Shown here: positions 34,963-47,600 of the stretch, piece after piece | How positions within the stretch are numbered: the first letter of the stretch is position 1 | Layout of the letters: each line of letters opens with the position of its first letter | The notes under the pieces: model-generated | What the model was told of the DNA's origin: nothing | The model's database searches: none | The model's input: only the letters and a program-made list of their open reading frames with translations | Translations under genes and position numbers: made by a program | Source: Spinacia oleracea | Taxonomy: Eukaryota; Streptophyta; Magnoliopsida; Caryophyllales; Amaranthaceae | Assembly (NCBI RefSeq): GCF_020520425.1 | Contig: NC_079491.1 | Span: 31,611,449 to 31,675,448 of the forward strand | Length of the DNA stretch: 64,000 bases | Direction of reading: 5' to 3'

Positions 34963-35529
34963 ATTTCCCCCTTTTTGATGATGACAACCTTACAACTTGA
35001 TAGGAGTAAATAACTTAAGGAATGAGATATGTAACCTGACAATCCAGAGTCAAAAACTTAACCAGGAACAGATGTGTCGCGTAGGTGGTAAACCCAAGTA
35101 TAAAAACAAATATAATTGAACACAAGTTGTCCTCTCAATATCTTCCCCCTTTGGAATTATCAAAAAGGGAGTAGGGAAAAACGCCGAACCAAAAGAGAAG
35201 AAGAAGAAGGAGGATATGAGAATCATATTACCCTAGCAAGCAGATAGTCATCATGCAGCTCAAGTCGGTCAACGAGTTTGACCGCACCCCTGCAAGCAGA
35301 ACAAGATAAACGCAACATATAGCACAACACAAGCAAAAATTCTACAAGTCAGAGTGGGGCAACTATCAGAACGTAGGAAAAGCGCACTAATGAGCATTAG
35401 TCATAAACTTGGCGCATCCAAAAACCAACACCAAAAATAAAATTGTTCAAAGAGCCAGCGAAACAAAATAAAATGTTTGATGGACAGCAGATTATATGGG
35501 GTAGGGTAAGCAAAGGTTGTGTAGCAGGG

Positions 35530-37071
35530 TCAGGTTTGGGGAGATCCAGGAGCAGCATCCTCAGCATGTGTCACCTCCTCGACGATCATGTCATTCAGGC
35601 GTTCTGTCATATCATTGAAGAACTCAGCCTGATCTTGGCGCACCTTGTTGATCAACTCCTGCAAAGATGAAACAGCCGACAACAGAACTGCATTGTCCAG
35701 CTGCAATTGATCCACTTTGGCTATCAGGAGCTTGACAGAATTATCTGGGGAGGGTGCAGCAGACTGGGTTTCTCCATCCTTGTCTGATTCAGAGTCTTCA
35801 ACCCTGTATACTGGAGGCATTTCCTTAGATGAACTGGCAAGACGGCTGCTGCGACGAATGGGCTGAGTAGACACAGGAGAGGGATGTGGCTTGTTGATAG
35901 GTGAGGTGGCTGGCATTGAGCATTTCTCCTTTGGGCATGCAGAGTGTGACAACTCCTCTGACTGGCCTTCCTCTTCCTCACAGGGAAAGGCCGCCTCACC
36001 TACGTCTTCTGAAAACTCCTCTTCATCATCTACATCCTCCTCTCCCTCATCTTCCTGTGGGGTGGCTTCTTCAGCACTCGACTTCCCAACACAGACCACC
36101 CCATCCACCACACTTAGACTGATCCCATTTAGGCAGGCTTTGTTAAGAATGTGGGCTGGTGTATGTGGCTCAGCAGTGTAACGGGTAAGGTCCACTCCTA
36201 CCTTTCGCATAATGAAAGTAAGAAGAGAACCATACCCGATCATGTTGTTTTGGGAGATGGAGTGAGAGAGATGGGAGATAAAAACAACAGGAAAGTTAAT
36301 TTGGCGTTGGGATTCTAGGAGAAAGATGTAGATGAGATCTAACCTGCTAGCCAAAGCGCGCTTGTCATGACGCGGAACCAGACCCCTTCGAACAACATTG
36401 AAAAGGACCTTTTGAAACGGAGTCAGGACAGACTGATTAAGAGCTTTTGGGTGTTTCCCTTGTCCCCCAAAATAGGAATAAACCTCCTTCATAGTCGCAC
36501 CCCCAAGCTCAATTTGGCCCTTACCCTTGTGATAGACCTCCTCACCCAAGACGGGGACCTTGAACCAGGAGCCCAACTTTTCAGCATCAAAACTAAATTG
36601 TTTCCCATTAACTTCAGAATGACAAACCCCCTTTGTATTTACGAAATTAGAGCAAAATTCCCCCATTGCTTCTGGATACATACTAGCTTTTGAACAGACC
36701 TCAAAAAGATGAGTCCATCCCTGAGATTCTATGGTCTCCATCAACTCGACGAACCCGACTTCTCGACACCACACAAAATCAATACTGAGACCAGGGAGCA
36801 TACGATCGGGGGGAAAATAGAAGAATTTTGTGGGTTCAAGTTTGACCTTCTTCTCCATCGGAAGGTGAGGTTCCCCCTGAGTCAGTGCGGCAACTTCCTT
36901 TTTCATGACCAGCTTCCTTTTGGTGGTGACCTTTGCGGTGGATTTCACAGCGGATGGTTTGGGAGTTGGTTGTTTGGGAGGCATTGTTTGAAGCGGTATG
37001 ACGGTGATAATTGGTGTGGAAGGAGAAGAGGGATCGGTAGGGTTTTGGAATTGGAGTTTGAAGAGAGTCAT
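35530..37071 (-). CDS. Sirevirus env-like third ORF, 513 aa
   Basis: The ORF lies between pol and the 3' LTR, where Sireviruses carry an env-like or putative plant transposon protein. The N-terminus is proline/lysine-rich and basic (residues 30-60). The middle is globular (about 85-330). An acidic Glu/Asp-rich stretch follows (about 340-370), then a Ser/Pro region, then a predicted coiled coil (about 455-505). I see no signal peptide and no clear membrane span, so a true envelope role is doubtful. No catalytic motif is recognised. The frame is fully open. Confidence 0.8.
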   Translation of the reverse strand: MTLFKLQFQNPTDPSSPSTPIITVIPLQTMPPKQPTPKPSAVKSTAKVTTKRKLVMKKEVAALTQGEPHLPMEKKVKLEPTKFFYFPPDRMLPGLSIDFVWCREVGFVELMETIESQGWTHLFEVCSKASMYPEAMGEFCSNFVNTKGVCHSEVNGKQFSFDAEKLGSWFKVPVLGEEVYHKGKGQIELGGATMKEVYSYFGGQGKHPKALNQSVLTPFQKVLFNVVRRGLVPRHDKRALASRLDLIYIFLLESQRQINFPVVFISHLSHSISQNNMIGYGSLLTFIMRKVGVDLTRYTAEPHTPAHILNKACLNGISLSVVDGVVCVGKSSAEEATPQEDEGEEDVDDEEEFSEDVGEAAFPCEEEEGQSEELSHSACPKEKCSMPATSPINKPHPSPVSTQPIRRSSRLASSSKEMPPVYRVEDSESDKDGETQSAAPSPDNSVKLLIAKVDQLQLDNAVLLSAVSSLQELINKVRQDQAEFFNDMTERLNDMIVEEVTHAEDAAPGSPQT

Positions 37072-37567
37072 GATTTTATAGGGGTGAGTGTTGCGATTTA
37101 CTAGGAGAGTTAAGATGGGATTTCAAAATTTAAATTTTGGGGATTTGACGAGAAGTAAGGGATGTTCCGTGAGTTTTTATAGACGGAATGATTTGGAAGT
37201 TGAAGGGTTTTTATTGGGAATCAGAGTGTGGGAAGCGTGTTTGAGTGTAGAAAATGGAATAGTAATGCATGTACCGAGTTTTGTAAGATTCGATGAATCA
37301 AATTAAATGCTTTCCATTCATTTTTAGTATTCCCACTTAGACCTCGAATTGAATGCAAGTATTGGAAAAAAGTGCGATTACCTTAATAATGTGCAGACGT
37401 GGCTGTGGTAATGCACAGCTGGTTTTTGCAATCCGAACCTGGTTGTTAGTCCATTCAGAAAATATGGTGCATACGAAAAATAATAATTAAAAACATTATT
37501 TTTATTTTTATTTTATTTTTTTCAATATTTTCCAGTGAGGTTAGAAAATTGTTAAGGACAACAGGTA

Positions 37568-40500
37568 TTATTGTATTCGTATCATACCAAGTTCTAACCT
37601 GAGCTTGTCGTGTCTGTCCCTGTTAAGTGGTTTGGTCAAGATGTCAGCTACTTGATCTTCTGTGGGACAGAATTCAAGTTTGACTAGTTCCTTTTCCACA
37701 TAATCTTTTAAAAAGTGATGTCGAATGTGAATGTGTTTGACCCTTGAGTGGTGCACTGGGTCTTTTGATATGCAGATTGCACTTGTGTTGTCGCATAGGA
37801 TAGGAACACACTTTAATTTCATACCAAAATCTCTAAGTTGTTGTTTGATCCATAGCATTTGGGAACAGCATGAAGAAGCAGCTACATATTCAGCTTCTGT
37901 TGTGGATAATGCCACTGTGTTTTGTTTCTTTGAAGCCCAGGAGACTGCACATGCTCCTAGGAATTGAACCATTCCTGATGTGCTCTTTCTGTTTACTAGG
38001 TCACCTGCATAGTCAGCATCTGTATATCCTTTGAGATCAAAGTGATCATAGTTAGGGTACCATAGGCACAAATCGTCTGTTCCTTTTAGATATCTTAGAA
38101 TTCTTTTGACAGCTGTAAGGTGAGATTCTTTTGGATTTGATTGGAAGCGGGCACAGACACCTACACTGAATGCGATGTCTGGTCTGCTAGCTGTAAGATA
38201 AAGTAGGGAGCCTATCATACCTCTGTACCTTGTTTGGTCTACACTTTTACCTTCTTGATCCTCATCCAGTCTCGTGGTTGTTCCCATTGGAGTGTGGTTG
38301 CTCTTAGCAGACTCCATTCCATATTTCTTGATGAGGTCTTTTATGTATTTCTGTTGATGTATCATGATCCCTTGTTCCGTTTGCTTGATTTGGAGACCTA
38401 GGAAGAAGTTGAGTTCTCCCATCATGCTCATTTGAAATTCTTGCTGCATTAGGTCAGAGAATTCCTTGCAAAGATCTTCGTTAGTTGCTCCAAATATAAT
38501 ATCATCAACATAGATTTGAACAATTAATATGTCTGTATTTCTTGACTTAAGGAACAGAGTTCTATCAACCTTACCTCGATTGAACTTATTGTCTAGTAAA
38601 AAGTGTGAGAGACGTTCATACCAGGCTCTTGGTGCTTGTTTCAGTCCATACAGTGCCTTATCTAGTTTGTAGACATGTGCGGGATATTCTGGATCCTCAA
38701 AGCCTGGAGGTTGTTCCACATAGACTTCTTCCTTGAGAATGCCGTTTAGGAAGGCACATTTTACATCCATTTGATAGAGTTTGAATCCCATATATGATGC
38801 AAATGCTATTAGTATGCGTATTGCCTCCATTCTGGCAACTGGAGCAAATGTTTCTTCAAAGTCTATTCCTTCTTGTTGGCTGTATCCCTTGACAACTAGT
38901 TTGGCCTTGTTCCTGGTAATCGTAGCATGTTCATCTTGTTTATTTCGAAATACCCACTTGAGACCTATTACTCGATTGTTCAATGGTATAGGCTCAAGAT
39001 GCCATACTTTATTTCTTTCGAATTCATTAAGCTCCTCCTGCATGGCAATGATCCAATCAGAATCAGTTAGTGCTTCTTTGTAATTTTTGGGTTCAATCAT
39101 GGATAAATAAGCATAGAAAGCACAAAAGTTTTTGAGTTGGGATCTGGTCGTAGTTCCACGTCCAAGATCACTGATTATTTGGTCAAGGGGATGTGAGCTT
39201 TGATGTTTCCAAGGTCTGGGTTGGAAAGGTGTGGTTGTTTCCACAACAGACTGTTCAACTTGCTCATTTGTTTCTGCATGATCTTCGGCCTGTACTGGTT
39301 CCTCTTCAACTATGTTATTTTCAGATGTTTCTTCGACTTGAGTTCGTTCTTCTGATTGGGAACTTTTCCTTATCTCTTCGTCTTCTGTTTCTCTAGTGAG
39401 TCCTAGTTCGAAGTTTCCATCAGAAGTTGTACCTGCAACATAGTTTTGGGAGTCAGTTTCATCAAATATAATATGTATGCTTTCTTCCATGCACATGGTC
39501 CTTTTGTTGAATACTCTATAAGCTTTGCTGTTTGAGGCACATCCTAGGAATATTGCTTCATCACTTCGTGCATCAAATTTTCCCAGTTGATCCTTTCCAT
39601 TGTTGTGAACGAAACACTTGCAACCAAAGATTCTAAGATGAGTTATAGAGGGTTTTCTTCCTTTATACAGTTCATATGGAGTTTTGTTTTTGATAGCTCT
39701 AATTAGCACTCGATTGAGCACATAGCATGCCGTATTTAGAGCTTCGGCCCAGAAACTTTTTGGAAGTCCACTAGCAATCAACATAGTCCTTGTCATGTCT
39801 TCAAGAGTTCGGTTCTTTCTTTCTACAACACCGTTTTGTTGAGGTGTTCTGGGAGCAGAGAAGTTGTGATCTATTCCCGAACCTTTACATAGATCATCAA
39901 ATCTTTTATTTTGAAATTCTGTACCATGATCTGATCTGATGTGGACCAGCTTATGACTGCTTTGTCGTTGAACCTTTGTGGCGAAAGCCAGGAATTCTTC
40001 AAACGTCTCTTCCTTGTTGGATAGGAAGATCACCCATGTGTATCTTGAGAAATCGTCTACAATTACGAGTACGTACTTCTTTCCACTTCTGCTCTGTGTC
40101 CTCATTGGTCCACACAGATCCATGTGGATCAGCTCCAGTGGTCTTGTTGTACTGATTACCCCCTTTGATTTAAAGGACGTTCTTACTTGCTTTCCTTTGA
40201 TACAGGCATCACAGACTGATTGTTTTGCAAACTTTGTATTTGGGAGACCTGTGACTAAATTTTTCAATTTTAATTTGTTCATTAGAGAAAAGCTAGCATG
40301 ACCAAATCTTTTGTGCCATAACAAAGGATCATCTTCAATAACACTGAGACAGGTTAGATTGGAGTGAGGAACCGTGTTGAGGTTAACCACATATGTGTTC
40401 CCTTTCCTCTGTCCCTCTAAGATCACTGTCTCTGTGTTACTATTGATGATTAGACATTTATTTGAGAAGAATTTTGCATAATTACCTTTGTCACAGAATT

Positions 40501-40741
40501 GAGAAATGCTTAATAAACTATGACCTAGTCCCTCAACTAAAAACACATTATCGATGGAGTGAGACTTTGACTTACCGACCTTACCAATGCCAATGATGTT
40601 ACCTTTCTTATTATCGCCAAAAGTCACAGTTCCACCTTCGTAGGTCGTGAGTGAGAGAAATCTATTTCTGTCTCCCGTCATGTGCTTGGAACAACCACTG
40701 TCTAGGTACCATGTGTTGTTCCCCCTCACTTCGACCTGCAT
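37568..40741 (-). CDS. pol: Sirevirus Pol: protease, integrase, reverse transcriptase, RNase H (1057 aa)
   Basis: Domains in order: aspartic protease (DSG at 14-16), integrase zinc site (His143, His148, Cys177, Cys180), and an integrase core with Asp208, Asp271 and Glu307 (35 residues between the last two, as expected). An acidic linker runs about 450-500. RT carries YVDD at 744-747 and RNase H carries TEAEY at 948-952. No stops or shifts. The ATG lies 8 bp after the gag stop and in a different frame from gag. All catalytic residues are present, so the enzyme could be active. Confidence 0.95.
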   Translation of the reverse strand: MQVEVRGNNTWYLDSGCSKHMTGDRNRFLSLTTYEGGTVTFGDNKKGNIIGIGKVGKSKSHSIDNVFLVEGLGHSLLSISQFCDKGNYAKFFSNKCLIINSNTETVILEGQRKGNTYVVNLNTVPHSNLTCLSVIEDDPLLWHKRFGHASFSLMNKLKLKNLVTGLPNTKFAKQSVCDACIKGKQVRTSFKSKGVISTTRPLELIHMDLCGPMRTQSRSGKKYVLVIVDDFSRYTWVIFLSNKEETFEEFLAFATKVQRQSSHKLVHIRSDHGTEFQNKRFDDLCKGSGIDHNFSAPRTPQQNGVVERKNRTLEDMTRTMLIASGLPKSFWAEALNTACYVLNRVLIRAIKNKTPYELYKGRKPSITHLRIFGCKCFVHNNGKDQLGKFDARSDEAIFLGCASNSKAYRVFNKRTMCMEESIHIIFDETDSQNYVAGTTSDGNFELGLTRETEDEEIRKSSQSEERTQVEETSENNIVEEEPVQAEDHAETNEQVEQSVVETTTPFQPRPWKHQSSHPLDQIISDLGRGTTTRSQLKNFCAFYAYLSMIEPKNYKEALTDSDWIIAMQEELNEFERNKVWHLEPIPLNNRVIGLKWVFRNKQDEHATITRNKAKLVVKGYSQQEGIDFEETFAPVARMEAIRILIAFASYMGFKLYQMDVKCAFLNGILKEEVYVEQPPGFEDPEYPAHVYKLDKALYGLKQAPRAWYERLSHFLLDNKFNRGKVDRTLFLKSRNTDILIVQIYVDDIIFGATNEDLCKEFSDLMQQEFQMSMMGELNFFLGLQIKQTEQGIMIHQQKYIKDLIKKYGMESAKSNHTPMGTTTRLDEDQEGKSVDQTRYRGMIGSLLYLTASRPDIAFSVGVCARFQSNPKESHLTAVKRILRYLKGTDDLCLWYPNYDHFDLKGYTDADYAGDLVNRKSTSGMVQFLGACAVSWASKKQNTVALSTTEAEYVAASSCCSQMLWIKQQLRDFGMKLKCVPILCDNTSAICISKDPVHHSRVKHIHIRHHFLKDYVEKELVKLEFCPTEDQVADILTKPLNRDRHDKLRLELGMIRIQ

Positions 40742-40749
40742 GAAGTTTT

Positions 40750-42561
40750 TTAGTTAGAGTTTTTAGGAACCCAGCATAGCTTGGGTTCCTTACTTGGAAT
40801 CAAATCACTTTTCTTTACCCATCTAGTTTTGGTGAATTCGATGTTCTTTTCCAAGTACCTTTGGTTTTTAGGGCAAGATACTCTATAGTGACCGATTTGA
40901 CCACAGAAGGTGCATACTATGTCACTGTATAAATCTACTCTGGTTTTTCTAGGATGATGCTTTTTGTGGTTAAAACCTAAACCTTCTGTGCGTTTGGTTC
41001 TAGCTTCTTCTATCCATTTTGGTGTTACCTCTATTTTGTGTCTGGTCCTTTTAGCCAATTCACTTTCTAGATGGGTTTTTTCTTGGTGAATTTTTACTAA
41101 TTCTAACTGAGCTTTTTCTAGTTCTGCTTTATAGAGGTTCTTGGTTTTGGCTATTTCTAGGTCAATCAGATCTTGTTTTAGCCAGGAGTTTTCATTGCGT
41201 AAGGCTTCACACATTTCTTTTGTATGAAGGTTCTGATCGAAGAGTTTAAAGAAACGATTGTCAATATCTAAGTTTGAGTTTCTGGTCCATTCTAACTCCT
41301 CTGTGAGTTTATTGACAATGTCTTGGTGTTTTCTGTCTGAGTCTAGTTTTTCTTTTAGGAGATCCTCATAATCACTAGTGAGACAAGAAAGTAAGTCAAA
41401 CAATTCTACTTTAGACATGGATTCAAGCCTACTTTTAATATGAACAAGACTTGCCTGGAATTTATCAGATTCTGAGTCTGATTCGTCTTCTTCATGTTCA
41501 GCTACAAGACACAGGTGAGCAATTTCTTCGTTGGGTTGTTCCTGTTCCTCATCAGAAGAAGTATCTCCCCATGCAGCAATCATGGCTTTTCTTACCTCAG
41601 TTTTGGAAAAGGAGTTTCTGTTGTCTTTGAATCTATCTTTTGTTGTTTCCTTTCCTTTTCCTCGTTCTTGATCCCATAGAGGACATTCCCTAATGCGATG
41701 TTCCAAGTTTCCACACTTATGGCATCCAGTGTCAGTTTTAGGGAACTTTCGATTTGCTTTGCTTCTGTGTTCCACATCTTTGTAGTTCCTAAACATTCTT
41801 CTGAACCTCTTAGCAAACAGAGCTGTCTCTTCATCTTCTTCAGAGTTTTCATCATTTTCGGTTTTTAGAGCAAGAGCTCTATTTTTGGTATTCTCTGAAG
41901 GTCGTGCGTTCAATTGCAGTTCATGAGTTAGGAGAGATCCAGCCAGTTGTTCCAGGTTAAATTTGGTGAAGTCTTTAGTTTCCTGGAGGGTTGTGACTTT
42001 AGCCATCCAGGGATCTTGTGGTAGACTTCTTAGGACCTTCCTGACTTGTTCCTCAGGAGTTATGATTTTGCCAAGAGAATTTAGTTCATTGATAATGTTT
42101 GTGAAACGAGTGATCATGTCTTGAATCGTTTCAGATGTCTTCATGGTGAACAGCTCGTATTGGTGCATTAAGAGATCAATCTTCGATCTCTTAACTTCGT
42201 TTGTTCCTTCATGAGTAACCAGGAGCAGATCCCAAATCTGCTTCGCGTTCTTGCAGCCCATTACTCTGTTGTGTTCATTTGGACCTAGTCCACAATGAAG
42301 GATTTTGACAGCCATGGCATTGAGTTCAAGCTTTTCATAGTCGGCTTTGTCAAATTCATCAACAGGTTTGGGAATAGTTTCTCCAGAGGTATTCAGCTTA
42401 GTGACTTGGAAGTCTCCAACTTCAATCACTCTCCATACTTGATAGTTTTCAGCCTTAATGAAAATCTCCATCCTGTTTCTCCAGTAGGAATAGTATTTGC
42501 CACTAAACATTGGAGGTCGTTGTGTTGAGTATCCCTCTTCTAGTTTCTCCGTAGTGTTCAT
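40750..42561 (-). CDS. gag: Sirevirus Gag with two CCHC zinc knuckles (603 aa)
   Basis: The N-terminal half is a copia Gag domain (residues about 15-220, WRNRMEIFI start). One CX2CX4HX4C knuckle sits at Cys280-Cys293 and a second at Cys550-Cys563. Between them is a long charged coiled coil (about 370-510), unusually long for copia Gag but seen in Sireviruses. Gag coats the element RNA and forms particles. The ORF ends TAA at 40750-40752. Confidence 0.92.
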   Translation of the reverse strand: MNTTEKLEEGYSTQRPPMFSGKYYSYWRNRMEIFIKAENYQVWRVIEVGDFQVTKLNTSGETIPKPVDEFDKADYEKLELNAMAVKILHCGLGPNEHNRVMGCKNAKQIWDLLLVTHEGTNEVKRSKIDLLMHQYELFTMKTSETIQDMITRFTNIINELNSLGKIITPEEQVRKVLRSLPQDPWMAKVTTLQETKDFTKFNLEQLAGSLLTHELQLNARPSENTKNRALALKTENDENSEEDEETALFAKRFRRMFRNYKDVEHRSKANRKFPKTDTGCHKCGNLEHRIRECPLWDQERGKGKETTKDRFKDNRNSFSKTEVRKAMIAAWGDTSSDEEQEQPNEEIAHLCLVAEHEEDESDSESDKFQASLVHIKSRLESMSKVELFDLLSCLTSDYEDLLKEKLDSDRKHQDIVNKLTEELEWTRNSNLDIDNRFFKLFDQNLHTKEMCEALRNENSWLKQDLIDLEIAKTKNLYKAELEKAQLELVKIHQEKTHLESELAKRTRHKIEVTPKWIEEARTKRTEGLGFNHKKHHPRKTRVDLYSDIVCTFCGQIGHYRVSCPKNQRYLEKNIEFTKTRWVKKSDLIPSKEPKLCWVPKNSN

Positions 42562-42613
42562 AGCTTCAGAATCGTTTTTCCCGTCAGCGTTACCTGCAGT
42601 TTAAAGGGTTCTG

Positions 42614-42625
42614 GCTCTGATACCA
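42614..42625 (-). other. primer binding site (initiator tRNA-Met)
   Basis: On the minus strand it reads TGGTATCAGAGC, complementary to the 3' end of plant initiator tRNA-Met, two bases inside the 5' LTR. This is the usual primer for plant copia elements. Confidence 0.93.
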
Positions 42626-42627
42626 AT

Positions 42628-43719
42628 TGTTAATTTTACAGAGTTCCTCAAGAGGGGGGGTGAATTGATATTTTACGTATTTATAAAATTAAACTACTAG
42701 AAACTGAAATAGTAAAATATGCAAGCAAGATTTAGCGTGGAAAACTCTCTAGGCCCAATAGAGAGGAAAAAACCACGGCCCATTTGGGGACTTAAACACT
42801 TTTACTAATTAGGCAAAACAACTCAGTTTCTTTACAAACCTAATCTACTCGGGCCACAATCTGCCAATCGCCTCTGATTGCAGGTGACTAGGAACAACCC
42901 TCTTTGTTCCTTCCCTTATGGAAACAGTCCCTCAACTGTTCCTACTCACTGATCTCTCGTGAGATCTTCTCTCTTGCTCAAGTAAGCCTGACTCAGGCTT
43001 ATCATACAATAACTCAACACTTTAATCAAACGTATAAGAATTAATTAACTACTAACAGACGATATAAGACCAAGTAACAAATACTGCTCTATATGGGAAC
43101 AGGAACAGACTTCTTTAAAGATTAAGACTTTAAGGGTGATACCTGGAAGCTTCCGGTTGATGTAAATAAGTCTGATAAAAAGTTTCGCAAAGAACATAGG
43201 TTGTATTTATAAGAATCTAAGTGTTTACCCTAGATTCAAATCCAACACAGTTTAGGACTCTTTTTAATAGATAGATTTTCGCAAATCCTACTTCAAACGC
43301 GTTTAGGTAAAATCAATCTTTTCGTATTTTGAGAGTTATATGTTAACTCAAATTCAAGAGTATAACTTCAAAAAGTTTTGTAAAATCAGTTTAAAAACTT
43401 TGACGTTTATCTTTTTTGTAAAAATAAAAACTGATTTATTTCGTTTCACGATATAACTAGGACTCTTCAAAATACTCTGTTCCCATACTAAGCTTGTACT
43501 AAATTACGCTGGTCTTATACCTTTCGACACTTATAGAATTTGCTTGACTTGATCCTTGATTTAATCTTGCCACGTACTTTGAACTTGATTACTTCATAGC
43601 TCCCTAGCTTGCTTCGGTTTTGCATTTGTTCTTCTTAGATATTAACCTGTTCCGGACATTCTCCAAAACGAACTATTAGTAGAAGGTAAGCTTGTCATCA
43701 TCAAAACCAGGAATCAACA
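42628..43719 (-). repeat. 5' LTR of the Sirevirus element
   Basis: 1092 bp, matching 33871-34962 base for base apart from about a dozen substitutions (for example near 42632, 42780, 42865, 43146, 43204 and 43654). It lies next to the primer site, so it is the 5' copy. Confidence 0.95.
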
Positions 43720-44623
43720 GAATGGTATTTATAGGTGTAGGAGTTGTGTTAGGGTTAATTTTGAAGATAGAGTCAAAATTAGTGTTTAAGTTAGTATAGC
43801 TTTCTGAACACAGTCATGATTTGTGAATTTCGATTTGGAGTATTTTTTTTAACGGGAATAAAAACTTAATTTAGATAGAAATGTATGTGATAAAGTTACG
43901 GTATTTTGTATGGAGACTGAGATAATAATTATGATTTATCCTCAAAAATTCAGATTTTATCTTGCATTATTGAGATTTATATGGAATTTTGAATCGCTGA
44001 AACTCTTAAAATCAAAATTTGCGTGGAATTACTTAACTTTTCAAAATAAATCTGAAATATAGTTTTAAAAAGTATCTTAATTATAATATGAAAATGGTTT
44101 TATAAAATATCAAACATGATTTTCGGATTTAAATAATTTTAAGTTGATTAAAGTTCTTTTTCTTCAAAATCTATTCTTGGTAGAATTAAGAATTATTTCC
44201 ACTTTAAACTATTAAATAAAGTGATAAATATAATTTTGAAAATAATATTACCTCCAAAAATATATATTTAAATATTTTTCCTCCAAAATATATTTAAATA
44301 TCAAATATATATTAAAAAAAATGTATAAAATACTTAATAAAATGCCTAAAAAATAGAGTGTTACATACCTTTTTTTAGTCACTTAAATTTGTTTTGTATT
44401 TATGGTCCTCTTAAAAAGGAATCACCACAATTATATGACACCAATCCTAAATTTGGACATCAAAATAATTAAATGGTGATATTATTTATCTCAAACAAAT
44501 TCATGATATGATCAATAAATCATGAGTAATTTTGTAAGGCCACTTAAAATCTAGCATCCATTTTAGCCTTTCCTTTAAACGATCTACACTTGTAATATCT
44601 TCATCAAAGGTATTTAGTTAGAA
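43720..44623. other. AT-rich intergenic DNA between two LTR insertions
   Basis: No ORF, repeat pair or RNA gene recognised. Very A+T-rich around 43850-44350. Confidence 0.45.
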
Positions 44624-44628
44624 ACGAC

Positions 44629-47600
44629 TGTAACACCCTAATAATTTCGTGCTTTAATAAAATCATTTTCTTACTTAAATAAAAGAATTACTAAAATGTT
44701 GCCGCCACCGTGATAACGGTTAAGGGTAGTACCAGAATTACGCTGCGGAAATAACTAACTTTAAAACATACTAAATATAGTTAATAGCCTTTAATACAAC
44801 TTGGAACCATAAAGGCCCAAACCAAATCCAACTTAAATAAAACAATACATTAACTAAATTTTGTCTAGACATTATTAAAAATAGAGTTTAACAATAATTG
44901 CAAGTATAAAATCTCTTTCAACATCCGCATCCCGAATGTTGGACTTTACTTGCAAGTCATCTCTAAGAATCCTGCTTAGAAAATTTAATCTCCAGCAACG
45001 CAATTGCAATTAATGAATCATCATAGGGTTATTAGAGCAAAGGCCATGACCAAAAGATATGAAAGCACGTAATCAACAAAAGTTGAGTACTACAAGCTAA
45101 AACAATGCCTAAAACTAATCATGCTTCACTCTCAAAGTAAATAACTGAAACCACATGCAAAAGTCTTATCCACAAACATTCAAACATAAAGATAAGACTC
45201 AACACTTGACTTTACAGTTTAATTAAGACTAGAATACGCATCAAACGAGTTTCTTTCCTCCTTGTGTTCCAAAATGGACTAGTGTTGGGAGCTACCGAAC
45301 AATAAATAAAATAATAACATGTGACACCCTAATGTGGCGGAATTCCTTGTGTGTGGAATAGTAGTACAACGTTTTGTGTCACCATTAGAAGTCACGGTCT
45401 ACTACCGTAGACTCCCCCCATATGTTCATACTCAAAGTGCATACGTTCTAAGAGTTTTGAAGCTTATTCTTTTTCACTTTACGTTATTAATATTTTATTC
45501 AAAGGTCAACTCAACACATAATTAAACAAAACAATCATCAATCAAACAAACATTACTAATTTTAGAATCCTTTAAGACTTGTGATAAAAGAATACTTGAC
45601 TTCCAATTAATAACTGACTTGTTCCTTCTCAACATGACCAAGTTAACATGTGAGTCCAATCGTGACCAAGTTAACATGAAGGTGGTGTAAAGACACTAAT
45701 AGCTCCTAATCATTTCCTTCCTTCTCAACACGACCAAGTTAACATGTGAGTCTCATCATAACCAAGTTAACATGAGGGTTATGCATCAAGGCAAGAATAA
45801 ACTTGGGTTCTCCTTGAATGTTAGACCTTACATATATAGCATAAATAAAATTCCTTAACATGATTGACCTTACGTACAAAGCATAAATAAAATTCCTTGC
45901 ATGCATATAAATAATACATACATAAACCATACTTGGATAACATGCTTGCTCAACCAATCCAACAAACATAATTTAACCCATACTTAAACGTGTTTGCTAT
46001 ACAATCAAACATGAACCAAATCCAAGTAACATGAATCACAATCAATCATATACTTAATATGTACACGCATAAATAATCGTGTTGCCCTAGACTTGTACGT
46101 ACCTTGTGTACTTAATTAATGGAGTCACCCTGTGATTCAATTCAATCCAACTAAAATGCTCCTCCTATAATAAAGTAATAACCCTTAATTAATCACCATG
46201 TTCATTAAATTTTCAGAAACATATTTTAACTTTAAATCACTTTAATTAATTAGAAATTAATATTTTTTAACTTAATTAATAGTCTCAATTAATTCCTTGA
46301 AACCCTAGCATGAAAACTAATTAATTTCATGCATAAAACCTTTAAAAATAAACACTTTATTGGTCATAAACGAATCTAGAAATTCTAATTGATTATCATA
46401 ATTAAAATCATCATCTAATTATGCTAATCAATCAACCATATAGTTTTAGTTAAAACCCTAACCATAAAATATAATTAAAACCATTAAAGCTCATAAAAAT
46501 CTATGCTTTATTATTCAAAACCAATATGAAAATTCAATCTCCAATCCATACCTTGAATTATCCAACAATCATCCATAAAATTAATAACTTTAATCATTAA
46601 CCATATATAATCCCAAAACAATTAATTAAAACATTGATAATCTAAAATAGAGGAAAGATTAGGAGGAACGAAAATACACCGACTGACCAACAATAAAGGG
46701 GCACAGAAAGGCGGGAGGTGGTGGTGCATGAGCAGCGAGGCGGTCGCACGAGGAGGAGAAGCAACGCACGCGGCTGCGTTACTGTTGTTCTTGCGTCTGT
46801 GCGGGGCGACAAGCGTTGGGAGACGAGAACGATTGGGCGCACGCACGGAAGGAAAGGAGTGGGGCGCTGGGGCGGGCTGGCGTGGAGCCTGCTGCCTTGT
46901 GTGCACATCGAGCTGAGTGGACGAGAGAGCCGAGCGCAAGAGAGGAAAAGAGAGGGGAGATAATTTGAGGTTAGGGTTTAGTGAAAAGTTTGTGGGGGGT
47001 TTTGTGATGTAAGGGTGTCTATTTATAAGTTTTGGGATCCTTGTTAGGTTAGGTTTTAAGATTCCCTAGAGCTTCATTAAAATACTAAATAGGCTTGATT
47101 TAATTCGTTTTGACTTGAAATTGAAATTGGACCCGGCTAGCTTTAATTAAAAATCATTTTACTTCTTAAAACTCAATTTAAATTCCCCAACTTGAAATAA
47201 AATTGTTTTCTCTCCAATTAAATATAATTAATATTTTTAATTAATAAAATACATTTAAATAAATATTTAAATACAAATATAATTTATAAAATCTATAAAA
47301 ATTCTAAATAGAATTTTCAGATTACTTTTTATAATAATAAAATAGATTAAAAAAGTAAATAAAAATTTCAAGATTACTTTTTATAATAATAAAATATATC
47401 AAAAAATAAATATTACAGACTAATTTTTAAACTTATAATTATCTTTTAAAATTTATATGTATTTATAATTAATTAAATTAGAAGATTGATTGGATTCATT
47501 TATCCAATTGATAAGGTTGTATTGTACTGTATCAAATAACAAGCAACAATTAATAAATAATAAAATATAGATGAATTTTTTTTGGGATAAGATAAATATA

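Larger units (their letters stand above)
33871..43719 (-). mobile_element. complete Sirevirus-type Ty1/copia retrotransposon, 9.85 kb
   Basis: On the minus strand the order is 5' LTR (43719-42628), tRNA-Met-type primer site, gag (42561-40750), pol (40741-37568), env-like ORF (37071-35530), purine tract and 3' LTR (34962-33871). Both LTRs are 1092 bp and differ at roughly a dozen sites by eye (about 1%), implying recent insertion. All three ORFs are uninterrupted. Flanking 5-mers are GAAGG and GAATG, an imperfect duplication. Size, gag with two zinc knuckles and a third ORF after pol are Sirevirus features. Confidence 0.95.

Noticed and set aside
35891..36181. Plus-strand ORFs over the env-like gene
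   Set aside because: They are mirror frames of the minus-strand ORF, with Ser/Pro runs from its acidic codons.
46622..46963. Overlapping GC-rich ORFs on both strands
   Set aside because: They lie inside the 3.48-kb solo LTR, all frames are open only because of GC content, and no family is recognisable.
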